64,000 nucleotides of DNA, taken from assembly GCF_000208865.1 (NCBI RefSeq), contig NC_018398.1:3602769-3666768 (forward strand), given 5' to 3'. The notes beneath the pieces are model-generated. The model worked only from the letters and a program-made list of their open reading frames with translations. It had not been told where the DNA came from and did no database searches. The stretch is from Neospora caninum Liverpool. Taxonomy: Eukaryota; Apicomplexa; Conoidasida; Eucoccidiorida; Sarcocystidae. Made by a program: the position numbers and the translations under genes. Below, one piece after another: positions 36,464 through 48,100 of the stretch; within the stretch, counting starts at the first letter, position 1; every line of letters starts with the position of its first letter.

Positions 36464-38658
36464 TAGCCAGAGTAAACGCATATAATTTTTTGTCTTCACT
36501 TTTACACGTGTATCGTTTTTCTTTACACTGTCTCGCGTCCATAAATGACGTGGCGATCATGTGACCTTTTGCCCGTGTGATCAGGGGAGACCACGGGGTA
36601 GCTCTCTTCTATCATGGTGGTAAAAGTAGCGGAATAGGCGTGATATGTCACTCCCTGTGTAGACGCCGGCGCTTCTGCTGTCCATCGCGGGGTGCAGAAA
36701 TGTGTCCTATGCTGTCTGTGCAACACTTGCGCGGGGACCGAAAGACGCGAACCGCAACATGTGGACGGTCAGTGCACAGTTTTTTCGGAGTGGAAACTTC
36801 CTGGCGTGTTCCACACGGGGCAGGTTTGCGTCGTCTCTGGAGTGCGCCGGATGAAGTGTACGATGACATTCGAAGAACGAGCTAAAGAGCTGGGGTTTGT
36901 TTCCCTTCTTCCGTGTCTCAGTATTTCAGTAGCGACGACGTGTCCGAACCTGAGTAAACTCCGCCGGCTGGCGTCGTGACTTAGCGCGCCTTCTTTAGAG
37001 CGTGATAGATAGCGTCTAGGAGTGTGAGCGGATGTCGCACGGGTTCGTGAGGTGTGGTGAAAAGGAACCATGGAAGGAGCTACTGTACTCGATTCCTGTT
37101 TTGGGTGTGACATTATATTGAGCTCTAGCTCACTTGTTCAGTATCAGCCTTAGTATGGCCCCTGCCACCGCCCTTATGCACGTTTCGTCTCTTGAGTTTG
37201 CGTGCGCTGAAACAGAATCCGTCCGAAGTGTTTCGAGGGAACTGTGGTGGAATGAATTCTCTCATTCGTTTCCTCGGTGTGGCACACCGAGGGAGCACGG
37301 CCGTGCCAGCGGGGTTGAGCTAGATTGTTGCAACATAGTACTCCTCGAAACAGCTGTCCGAAACTAACGGGAACTGCACCTGTTGATTCTAGTTGCGGCA
37401 CGCACCTCTACTGAGAGCATCAATCGCCGATGATACCGATTTTTGCTGTAGACAGGTTTACGCAGCGCCGCGAGGTCTAATGCCACAGGCCGCGGTACTG
37501 GCTGGGCCGTTCCGTAATGCAGATGCAGGAGACAGTAGGGCACCAAGAAAGATTGTAGCCGGCTAACGTCACACAAATCGCTGTTCATTAGCTACAGTGG
37601 AACTATTCTGGGACAATTACCGCCTACCCTGAGCGTTTTGGTTCCTTCAGCGTCGTGTACGAGCGTGTGTGCTACACTCTCAACCGTCCATGCACCTCAG
37701 ACAACAGTGTCATCTGAAGAACAGCAAAAGGCGTTCTCCAACCATTGCTGTCTCATGTGCTACGTCTTTCGGGAAGAAGCCATAATCCGTTGTCATTGTT
37801 ACAGGTTTTAGTGACGTCTTGCTTGGCCAAGCAATAAACAACGGTCCAGGCGGATCTAGAGAGAATCCGGTAATGTATCAGGTGACCGGGCGGCGATCGT
37901 CGGGCTGGCACTATTTGCAGTCGGGCATAGCTCTTCGGAGCCTGCCATGTTGCCTAACTGAGGAGCTCTGAACGGGAAAACGGTTCTAGAACATTTTTTG
38001 TCTGACTAATATGCTCTCTCGCTGGCGTGTATTTTTAACACGTGTCTGCATATTCCTCCATTCGCTGTGCTTATAGCGACCGAAAATGTCGGCAAGGCGT
38101 GTGCGTGTCCGTGGCTCCTACACCGATATAATTGTCCATTGAGAGTGCAGTGGTCTAAAAGTACTCCGCAAACAGCATTGATCGAATACTGGCAGCCGGT
38201 TTTGATCTGGTTTCGACTGTCATTTGACCAACTGGTAAGCCGCGAGAGGGCATATCACGAGGAAGTTCGCATTACTCGTGACCGGCGGAACGTCCCTGGA
38301 CACGAGAGACATAACTGAGGGGTTTCAAGAAAAGAAAAGGCACATGGCAATATCAACCAACCACGCCATCGTTCTCAGCACGGCACCCACTCGACGACAT
38401 GCGCATCCACACCTAGCAGTACCTCAGCCCCCCCGAAGCCACATGGTTTTTTACAACGCGGCTCAGGGAGCACACAGCTTTGCACCGAAAACCCTAGAGC
38501 TCGTGGATACCAATAGATAATGCAGTCAGTTAGTCATCCATGTGCACCAACTACCAACTGCACGTTCTGGCCGTTAGGTCCGTAAAACACAAACAATCCC
38601 ATTCCCTCTAGCCCCATCGCAGTATGCGAGCCACTTCGAAGGAATCGGGCAATCCACT
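36464..38658. other. Intergenic region between convergent VP1 and SPEC3-like genes
   Basis: Expected to hold the VP1 3' UTR and the 3' UTR of the first minus-strand SPEC3-like gene. Only short ORFs without motifs or splice partners occur (for example 36577-36885 plus and 37134-37367 plus). I see nothing else in it. Confidence 0.5.
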
Positions 38659-38922
38659 TCAGGTAATGATGGCCTTGACGGAAATAAGAATGCCCCAAAG
38701 TAGACCCCAAATCCAACCAACAAACGGCAGTAGAAGCTGCAGCACACCAATGAATATATTTACAACGTCATTCTGCAGGAAACCAATGATAACCATACCC
38801 AAACCGAATATGAAGCAGTTCAATATGCCTAGCGCGAAATAGATAAATTTGTCGTATGGCCCCCCAGGTGGTATAGGCACATCTAACCGTGTTACACGTT
38901 TAATCAAGTCGCTAACTGACAT
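38659..38922 (-). CDS. SPEC3/Stum-like small two-span membrane protein, copy A
   Basis: Intronless, 87 residues from the ATG at 38922-38920. The frame continues upstream to 39036, but the shared opening MS(V/A)SDL(I/L) with the second copy favours this start. Two hydrophobic spans lie at about residues 25-49 (FALGILNCFIFGLGMVIIGF) and 53-82 (FIGVLQLLLPFVGWIWGLLW). The pattern GILN-C-F-GLGM...IG-LQLL-P--GWIW--WG matches the SPEC3/Stum family as I know it; Stum acts in mechanosensory neurons in flies, so no function transfers. Third codon positions are mixed, unlike the GC-rich neighbour copy at 39960-40232, about 1 kb away on the same strand. Confidence 0.8.
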   Translation of the reverse strand: MSVSDLIKRVTRLDVPIPPGGPYDKFIYFALGILNCFIFGLGMVIIGFLQNDVVNIFIGVLQLLLPFVGWIWGLLWGILISVKAIIT

Positions 38923-39959
38923 TTTGAGTAAGGATCCGAGAAAGAAATGTGGAAGAGGGTCTTGAAAGCAAAACGATGTCGGTAAGATATGATTTGTAAT
39001 GAACCCAGGCAATTGGGGCTTTTTCGGGCCGGACAATCAACGTGGCTAGTTGTTCTCACACACAACGTTCGAGTCACGAACACAAGCCGCGTCTCCCTGT
39101 ACTTTTTGGCTGCCCTGTCGGTAGGGGGACGCCCGTTGTTTGCTGCTAATCCATCAGGTAGAACTGCCCGATGAGGTTCGGTGTTGGGACTGATTGATCG
39201 CTCGACTGAAGCAGACGAGCGGTCTCGCCATGTGCCCGAAAGATTATTCTCATCCTGTACGTCAGGCAGTGTGCAATGATATAGAGCTCCCAATGAACTG
39301 TAAGAGTGTGGAAATTAACGTGGCAACACTCCTGCGAAATGTAGCCATATTACCTGTAGCTGCCATATCCGGGCTCCACCTCTGAGGCATCGGCAAATAG
39401 GGAGCCGACTGCGAATGCCATTAGTACTGAATTGATGAGAACCGCTAGCGCTGTGTGCGTTATGGCGCTTTTGTGGAGAGTCGTACGCGATCGCCAGCTC
39501 GGGAATACGTACTGCAAACCATTCTAATGACGAATATGTGGTTTAGTATTCGCGTGTGAGTCTCGATAACCAGCTGGGTGGTGAAAGAAATACTGCTGGA
39601 GGCAAGCTGTAAAGCGTCCATGCTGCAGCATTTCTGGTTTATCAGGACCGACAAGGATGTCTTTCGTAGCTTGGAAGGATGGTGGCTTCTTCATACAAGA
39701 ATGACCTTCTGTGTACCGAAACTCGCCTGCGATACCGAATAGCCATTTGATACTCAACAGGGAAGGAGCGACAACGCAGACACCTTCGCAGCTTTGCAAA
39801 CCTTTCACTGCCCCACTACACATCTTCGTAGGGGCGGTCGTTGTGTGACGCTGCTACTCCTCGGGCAAACGGTCTTGCGCGGGTAGTCGTCATCTTCGCC
39901 GTTCGGTGCTTGTGAAACCTCAAGTTGTGACGCTGATTTATCTGATGGAGTTTGCCGCA
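38923..39959. other. Spacer between the two SPEC3-like genes
   Basis: About 1 kb holding the 5' region of copy A and the 3' region of copy B. No coding segment is supported. Confidence 0.5.
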
Positions 39960-40232
39960 TTATATACTTAAACTGGGCACAAGGGACCTGACGATGATCA
40001 TGACACCCCAGATGACTGTCCAGATCCATCCAATAATGGGCATCAACAGCTGCAGGACGCCGATCATCATGTCGACGACATCGTTTTGCATGAAGCCGAT
40101 GACGATCATGCCCAGTCCGAAGACGAAGCAGTTGAGGATGCCCAGGAGGACGTAGACCACCTTGTCCTTTGGGCTTGGTGGCTCAGGCACGCGAAAGTGC
40201 AAGGTTCGTCGGAGAAGGTCGCTCGCCGACAT
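39960..40232 (-). CDS. SPEC3/Stum-like small two-span membrane protein, copy B
   Basis: Intronless, 90 residues, starting at ATG 40232-40230 and ending in TAA at 39962-39960. Two membrane spans at about residues 24-48 (VLLGILNCFVFGLGMIVIGF) and 52-81 (MIGVLQLLMPIIGWIWTVIW) correspond residue for residue to copy A, including QNDVV between them. The N-terminal 23 residues carry the Pro-rich VPEPPSPK, the equivalent of VPIPPGGP in copy A. Third positions are mostly G or C, typical of well-expressed genes of this genome. The pair is clearly a tandem duplication. Family assignment rests on the GLG and GWIW core; localisation and function are unknown. Confidence 0.82.
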   Translation of the reverse strand: MSASDLLRRTLHFRVPEPPSPKDKVVYVLLGILNCFVFGLGMIVIGFMQNDVVDMMIGVLQLLMPIIGWIWTVIWGVMIIVRSLVPSLSI

Positions 40233-41899
40233 CCTTACGATGAATATAGTAGTGTGCACTGGGCGTAGTCGCCACCGTCGCTTTAACTCCGTTGGAGAAT
40301 GAAAATCCGCAAGGCAAGAGGAAAGACAGAAATGTGAGGATGCTATGATTGCCCGACTTTTAACTTTAGCGCGTTGCAAGGGAGTGCAGGGCCACGTTCC
40401 TCTGTATATACAGGACAGGACGCAGGATCAAAGGCTGACGGAGCGTTGTCATATACGTCACAATGCCACCGACAACCGTAATTCTGGTTGCGTGTATGGC
40501 TGTCAGTGCCGAACCTCCGTTACATGCCTACCTGTGTGGACGACAATGTCCCCCATTTCAGATTCTCATGAATCCAGTTTCAACATACCCTGGAGTCGCG
40601 ATCATGTATACTGGCTGTATGTGTTCTGAGAGACCGCTGCACGCATAAAATGGGCAAGTCAAGACTGTTAGATTGCGTTTCTTTCAGCCGCCAGAAAAAT
40701 AATTGGACAGTGTTGCCTAGCTGTTCTTGAACGCTGCCTGATGGTCCCTTCATATTGACGTTTTTCTCTGTCGATTAATAGGACAGAGAGGATTGCTTCT
40801 CTTCTGACACGCTGGCAGCAACGTGGGTCTGAATGCTAATTGTACTCGGTGTCGACAAGCATACCAAACATCTTCTTTGACTGGTACGTAAAGTTCCCCT
40901 CCCTCCTGCTACAATCTTCGTACACTTTTTACCGAAAGTTTAGGTAATGGCACCGCATGTCTGACAGCCACCCTCCACCGCTGCCGGATTCTACTTCACG
41001 GGCCCTGTGCGAGTCGAGCGGAGCTACTGACTCGCGTCGTTCTTCCGTAACACCGAGCCGGATTTTTTCCCATCACACCACTACATGGACGTTTCTTTGC
41101 CGGTTTGCAATACCTGCATGCGGACCACGCGATCATAGCAAAATGATACCTGAGATCTTCGCATAGATTATTCAAAACTGTTGCTCTACTTGGTTTGTTG
41201 AGGGACGTTGATAGGCTTGTAGTGTCATTGTATGATCAACGTGACTTTGTCGAACAGTCCCATTTGGCTCTCATCTGTAAGCGTGATTCCAGTGCTTGTC
41301 ACTGTTTGTGCCGCCAACGGTTTTCTGGTGGCTGCTGGATATCCTTCAGCTTCTCTGGTTTCTTGGAAACAGTTTTTTGCCATGCCTGCCTCCGTAGGAA
41401 GGGTTCCCATGCCCGAGGGCAACCGCATATCAGTGTCGTCAAGTCTACGCACGCACGCGATATGGGTGAGTGGAAAGGGGGAAAGTAGCTGTCCGCTTTC
41501 ACTGTGACACATTTTTCTCCGTTTGGCCGGAAACATTTAAAGAACAGGGTCAGGCGGAGGAAATAAGACCACGAGAATGACTCCGTGTCAAATAAGTGAT
41601 TCTCGGTCGTCTGGTAGTGCCTGTTTCGGGATCTGCGTTCTAAACTGTAGAGGACTTGCCGAAGGATATTACCGAGAGGTTTCAAGAGACAGGAAAAACG
41701 GGCTCCTCAACACTGTCCGGGGGTACGAATACTGCTGCTTAGGGAGCAACTGAGTCTTGTATCAATTTCCAAATATTAGAAAGCGGGTTAACCAAGTGAT
41801 ATGTTTACGGGTAGCAGGATATGTACCAACTACCAGTGTTTTTTGTCGGTACGTCAAGAAGCGATTTGCCAAATGCCTTGTGCCTGGACTGTGTGTTGC
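40233..41899. other. Divergent intergenic region
   Basis: Upstream region of both the minus-strand SPEC3-like copy B and the plus-strand SREK1IP1-like gene. ORFs at 41232-41507 plus and 41225-41536 minus mirror each other and neither has a motif. No supported gene. Confidence 0.45.
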
Positions 41900-43674
41900 A
41901 TGGATCAGAGGGATTCAGTGAAGTACGATCCTTATGCGCCGACGTTGGAAAGAGGAGAGAGCAAGTCGAAGCTCATCCACCTCGATGGGTTGCAGGTAAA
42001 AGCACGTGAGCTCTTCATGTTGGCCCGATTGACTGGCGGCATTGCACCGCGGATCCCTGGTGCATGTCGCATTTGTCATGAAGGTGAGTCCGACTACATA
42101 TAGACACGCGAAGCGAGCCGATATGGAGACGGAGCCCAGTAAATCTTACCATATGTCAACGACACTAAATTGCCCCCGTGTGCACTAGATAAAGACTACT
42201 TCTTTCAACATTCACGCAGGACAGGCTATCTATCCCGTTCAGTGCGTTGTACGGAAAACAAAGTCGCCCAGCTAGGACACTGTTATAACTCGACGCCGAG
42301 CAATTCCCTTGGTCTTCCTACTGTTTTGAATATGGAAGTGCTGCTCTACCCGCAGCGGATGCTTTTGCGGTGTGCGCTTTCATTATCATTCCGACAGTTG
42401 GGCACCTGCCTCACCAATGCCGAAACATGATAAATCTCTCTGACCGCAGCGAGGACGCCGTAACAACAAAAGAAGCTGCCGCCAAAATCTTGGTCGAAGA
42501 CGACGAGAAGGTGTGACCAGCACAGTCGAAACGGACGTTTTTGTACAGGCGAGATAGTACACGGCAGCATGAAGGCGTGGTATCAATAACAAGGAAAACA
42601 CAGGTCAACTACTGCGAAGAACAGGAGGTGCTTGGTATGCGGGCTTACGACACAGAAATAAGGTAGCTCATTGGTAACGAAGAAAAAAAAACGGGAGAAC
42701 CAAGGCCGTTCGGGTCTATCGTGTTTTTTCTCATTGCAGAAGCTTTGCGAATCTCTCGGTATTGCTTACGAGGCGGAAGATGATGTTGATGCAGACACCC
42801 CTAGTCCATCAAGCGAAGCAGAATCCAGGCAAATCTCTACAAGAAGTCATTCTAACGCCCCTTCTTCCTCAATATTTTGGTACCATCCTCTTGATGTTCG
42901 TAACTCACACCGTTCTTCCGAGACAAAAAAAGGTAACCGTAAAAACACGAAGAGTAGAACGACGGCAGGGGCGTGCCAATCTGACGTCGGATGCTGAATT
43001 CTAGCGGTCTAGAGTGTGGTTTCAATGCATTCGATTCACTTCTTGTGCTTTGTATAGAGCGGAGGTAATAATGTGATTCAGCAGCCGCCATCACGCCCCA
43101 GCAGTGGGCGAAAATTGCTTAGAGAGCTTCCTCAGGATGTGTGTAATACAGAAAGAAATGCACAAAAAAATTTGCATTGCAGTGCTCCTAGTTACACCTG
43201 CACTACCGCGTCTAACAGTGTGCGCGGTTGAATTTGGCATTGTACTCTTCAGTAACACAATACAGCCACAAGCCGCGTCATCACAGAAGTTCAGGCAAAC
43301 ATATTTGCAGAAACACTTGCCAACTTCCTTCTTCGTTGCTGTTGCACAACGCCTAAGCCACAAATCGCCACTTTACAGGAAATGCGACTCGAAAGCACGT
43401 TTTGTTTATGCGTCGCCCACTGAAGCATGAACGATACGGGGAGTGATAATCCACACGTCTGCGAGTGCAACCATGTAATCACAGCTTAATCGACCGCAAC
43501 GCTCATGTGGTTACCATTGTTCCCTTTGTGGTTTTCGACGTTTGCGTCTCGACAAAACGGCTGGTATTCTTTTGCGGCATGTCAGATGGGAAGAAGCGAA
43601 GAAGCACCGATCGTCGCATCAAGAGGAAAGAGCAAAAGAAGCACAAGCACCACCGTGAAGAGAAGAAAAAGTGA
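41900..43674 (+). CDS. Small lysine-tailed protein resembling SREK1IP1 (degenerate zinc knuckle)
   Basis: Four exons join in phase to 164 residues: 41900-42083, 42220-42248 (29 nt), 42740-42932 and 43586-43674. Residues 52-71 contain GACRICHEG then, across the splice, QAIYPVQC: C56-x2-C59 and C70 are placed like a CCHC zinc knuckle, but the usual histidine position is not conserved. An acidic serine-rich stretch follows (EAEDDVDADTPSPSSEAES, about residues 80-98), and the C-terminus is a basic tail (RIKRKEQKKHKHHREEKKK). SREK1IP1 (a splicing-regulator partner) has this same order: knuckle, acidic Ser-rich segment, Lys-rich tail. Exon 3 might instead end at 42899, also in phase. The microexon is inferred from phase and GT-AG borders, so the knuckle reading is tentative. 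Confidence 0.62.
43425..43550. repeat. Diverged direct repeat, copy 1 (intronic)
   Basis: Aligns without gaps for its first 80 nt or more to 43845-43970, exactly 420 bp downstream. In the block 43441-43500 against 43861-43920, 49 of 60 bases agree, with mostly transition differences. It lies in the last intron of the SREK1IP1-like gene, just before the final exon. Confidence 0.85.
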
Positions 43675-43844
43675 ATATCTCCGAGGGACAACGTCGTTCA
43701 TCACACGATCTTAACTCTAGACTGACTCATAGCTGATCAACACGTTTTTCTTCGGTTGTTTCGCTGATGCCCGGATACGTGCAACAGTCTGAAAAAAAGT
43801 GCTTCACCATAAGAGCGTCCATCCAGTAGGCTTCCTCCACGAAT

Positions 43845-43970
43845 GCATGAATGATAGTGGGAGTGATAATCGGCAAGTCTACGAATGCAACCGTGCAACC
43901 ACATCTTAATCAACCACAACGCTCAGGCAGTTACAACTGTTCCCTTGTGTGGCCTTCGGCACTTTCGTTC
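43845..43970. repeat. Diverged direct repeat, copy 2 (downstream)
   Basis: Partner of 43425-43550, located about 170 bp beyond the stop codon of the SREK1IP1-like gene. No exon-like sequence accompanies it, so only intronic sequence appears to be duplicated. Confidence 0.85.
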
Positions 43971-45148
43971 GCCTCTTTTCCTTTTCGAATCCGGCGGATT
44001 TTACGTTTGGTTCAACCTCATCCTGGAAATCCAAAACTGCAGTTCGGCAGCATCAACACGCCTACAGTTACCCACGTCGTTTTTGTTTACAGAAGGCTGG
44101 TTTAATGGCAACAGGGAGGGGCGGCGCGATTTGAGACACTTATTTCTGTTTAGGGGAAATCGTCGGGAGACTTGTATTCTCTCTGGTGGGTGTCATTGCA
44201 CCAGGAAGCGTTTTGCATTTTTCTTCTAGATCCTCTTACAGAAATAGCCCGCATTTTGCACGGGAGTTTTGCCAGCATATGTGTTTACTGCCTGGCTCCA
44301 GAGCTGTGGTTGTGAATCTGGCTTGTCGCTGTCAAATGCTTGTTCCATGGAAAGGTAGTTGATACTGCCTCCAGTTTGGGAATTGTCAAGTCCGGCACTA
44401 CGCTGTCGCTCTGTTCACTGTCACTTTTTTGAGCTACCCGTGGATTGGCAGGAACGCTACGGGCTTGGGCTGTGCAGCTCCGTTAACGGCTTCGTCAGTT
44501 CAACCTCACATGGAAATGCTTTAAACAACACTGCACGTAGCATTCCGGCTCGCGTATTGCTCACGAATTCACAAGCAGCATTTTATGTGGTGCGTTCTGT
44601 CACGCGAATGGCTTCTGCACACTGCGCCCAAACATGCTAATTCTACCGTGTATCACCAGCAGTAGGACAACAATCCGACGTGTCAATTAGTGTTTGCTGG
44701 CGTTCGCGACCCGAGTGAATGCAGACGCACGCCATGAGGTGGGTTTGTGGCGTCATCCCGAGTGGCTTCCGGCTGTGTCAGGCCTTTCTTGTGCGGCAGC
44801 AAGGTCCACACTTCTTCCTCAGCCAAACTGTCAATTCGAGAGAATCAGTTGCCCAGTAGCTATGTTTGACAAGGCTTCGACACATCACCTTAACATACCC
44901 TTTCTCGCGTTTGTGAGACAACCGCACATACTGCTGAAGAACTCGCAGCGACGCATTGCGTCCATAATCAACTTCTCTGTGGAATCTGGACACGAAGCCC
45001 CTCCAACCAGTCAGAAATGAAATCCATTCGAGCTCCAGAGACAGTTGTCGACAACATTGTACTGTCACAAAACGAGAGAGCTGACGTTCTCCACCTTTTC
45101 TCTTCCGATTTTTCTCTTTTCAGCTTTCTCTCTACATTAGTCCCCGCG
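43971..45148. other. Intergenic region between convergent genes
   Basis: Downstream of the plus-strand SREK1IP1-like gene and of the minus-strand FG-dipeptide gene. No supported gene; a few short ORFs lack motifs. Confidence 0.45.
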
Positions 45149-48100
45149 TCAGCATCCACGCTTCATTTCTTTCCCTTTCAGCTCTTCGAGCCGTGCATGA
45201 TGCACGAGCATTGCCACGGAATGGGAAACGCCTAAATCCCACGCGCGATCCAAAAAGGGCACGCGTAGTCCTACCAGCTCGTTCTTCCTGAATGTCACGT
45301 ATTGCACCTGCTTCGGACAGGGGCGCAGGAGAAAAAGACCCCGATGATATCCGCTCACCTCGCCCCGCTTTGGGCGCTCATATGCTCGACGCCTGCTGAA
45401 ACATGTTGAGTACCGTTGTAACTTTCGCGACACGTCTCCTCAGCGCCGTCTCCTGCGTCTCGTCCTGACATTCCAGTGGGAAGTGAGAACGTCGAGGATG
45501 CGGTCCGAACAGAGTAAGATGGCTGACGTGATACTGAAGCCGTTGCCACACGTAAAGGTTCCCCGGTGGCGATTGGTAGGGCGCGCCCTCCAATTGGAGG
45601 CGCCAACGTCAGCTGCCAGTCGTTTGCAGGCGTTGCTTCTCTTCCTTCTCCGGATATAGGTTGATGACCGTTGTTCTCAGCCAAAGGAGTTTTCCTGCTC
45701 TCTTCAAATTCATTTCCACGGCTTGACACACGCGGTGTCTTCTTCGGACGAGGGCTGTACACCTGTTCTACACCATTTTCGTGACTGGAGGAGTTGCAAT
45801 TTGCTTCGACCTGCTCCGCCGACCTGTCGGCTTCCGACGGACTGCTGTCCGCTCTCTGCCTCTTCGCTGACATATCAACCCGGCCTTTAAGACACTTTTT
45901 TGGCGCCTTTACCTCTTCTTCGTGAGTCATCAAATCAAATCCAGAACCAAGCGGATCCGCGGCAAACAATGGCAGGTAGTCCTCGAAAGCGTCGGCATAC
46001 GCTTCAAAATCCCTAGCCGATATGGGTGGACCCAGCCGAAGTCCCCGCTCCCATGTGGGAACGATCACTTGCGTACACGTGCCTCCCCCTTCGTCCTGGC
46101 CTCTATCCTGCTCCTCCTTACTTGCTTCCTCTTTATCGCCTATCGTCCCAGATACGCCAAGTTTGTCTGGAGCCCCAGTTTCAGATCCTGAACCGAATTC
46201 TGGGGCCAGCTGCAACGACTCCTTCGCTTTAACCTCGATATTTCGCCAAGCGCCGTCGCACCGTGAAGCTTGCGCGTCTGTCTCAGGTGGACTTGGGGAA
46301 CTCTGCTGACTCAACTCTTTCTTCAAACCGTTCGGAGCAAGGGGATTTGTTCCTAATTGTCCCGACTCACCCGCTCCGCTTCCGTCCCCAGCATCGCCTT
46401 TGTTGCAGCCGGCCGCGGGTTGGCGTCGCTTGCTGGTCAAGTCTGTACCTTGTCCACCACGGTTGAATATACAGCAGAGCACGTGCTGTGGGATGGCGTA
46501 TATTGGGGGTGCATATGACTCTTCCACCTGCTGCAGCAGAACAAGTGAATTCCTCAGCAGCTCCAAGGAGGCGATCGACGAAGCCACTCCTTGCTGGAGA
46601 GAAGCTATGAGATGTTCCAACCGGCCGATGGAGATTGCGAAAAGTGCCCGAGCCGCGAACGGAACAACTGACTTGAAGCTGCAAAAACCAGTAACAAAAC
46701 GTGCACAAATTGCCGCAGACGAAACAACGTGGTCAAAAGGGGACTACAGATACACCGTGATCATATCCCCAGCAGACCTGTCGTCCAGCTGATTCTGGAA
46801 GGCGCGGCTACTTTGCGGGAAAAGGTAATCTGTTCAATCCTGTTGCTTGCGTGTTTGCGGCCGACCCCGTTCTCAGCACGGTTTGTGATCGTAGGACAAG
46901 GCAGAGCAACATGCCTTCAAACGGTTGCTCGACAAATGCTGAGCATGGCGGAGCGCATATGTGACCTGCTCGTCTGTTGCCTTCTTTCGTCGTACATGGA
47001 CCCAAGGCCGTTGCCTGCCACGCACTTTCCTTGATTGGCATGTGGTGTACGCAGAATGACTCTAAATGGAAGCCTGAGAGAGCTAGACTCACCTTCAAAC
47101 ACAGCTACCTGCCGTATCATGGTGAACCACTGTCGACGTCTAGTGACATGTCTCCACATACGTATCGGTCTATAAATTTGCATGCTTATCATCGCCTCTG
47201 TGTCTCCCCCGTCCCACCTACGCATAACGCATTGGTACGTTCGCCGACGAAATGATACGAGCACTATGGTAACCACCAGTAAAAGACTGGCACTTTAAAC
47301 GCTCGGAGAGAAGAAATGACCTGCCTACCGGCCTTCCCCTCGACTGCTCACCTTCGGAAGTCTTGCCCTTTCCATGCATGGAGAGGAAGCAACTTCTTGG
47401 CGGCGAGAGAAGCCAGTTGTTCTGGCTGCTGGTCCTGTTGCATAGCCTCGAATGAACGCGGCAGAGAGGCGACAAGTATGGGCACATCTTCTTCGCGTTC
47501 CAGACGACCGCTGCGCTTCCCATTTTCCAACTGGTGTTCCTGCACCTCTCCGGCGCCTTGCAGCAGCGACTGCGCTGCCTGGATTAGCTGTTCCACTTGC
47601 TCCAGGTCCTCGGAAAGCTGGACGCCACCCCAGGAGGGCGTCGTTGGTAGGTAACGCGCCTCCGCGACCCATACGCCTGTGTCACGCCCAAATGCAGCTT
47701 TAACCTTAAGAGACGACGGGTGTTCGGAAATTCCACGAGAAAAAGAAGTTGCCGCATTGGCCTGCTCCATCTCTGAGCCTCCTCCTATGGCCTGGCTTCC
47801 CCTGCGGCCTGGCTGCTCAGCCCCACCTTTGAGTTGCGCGGCCCCTGAACCGTTGACGGGGGTGCGCCCCCCCGCCATTTCGCTTTCGGAAGTCGTTGCC
47901 ATCCCCTGCGCCGGCCCAAATGTGTGGATGCCCTGGCTGTCCTGACCGTGGGTTTGTTCGGAGTGCTCCATATGAGCCTGAAGACGAGTTCGGTCCTTTG
48001 TCGCAGCAGCAGCGACGGAGACACTAGTGTCTCCGTATTGACTGAGAGGCCTAAGGTCGGCGGCAGCTGCCAAATCATGGGCGATAGTGTACTGGGGAAA

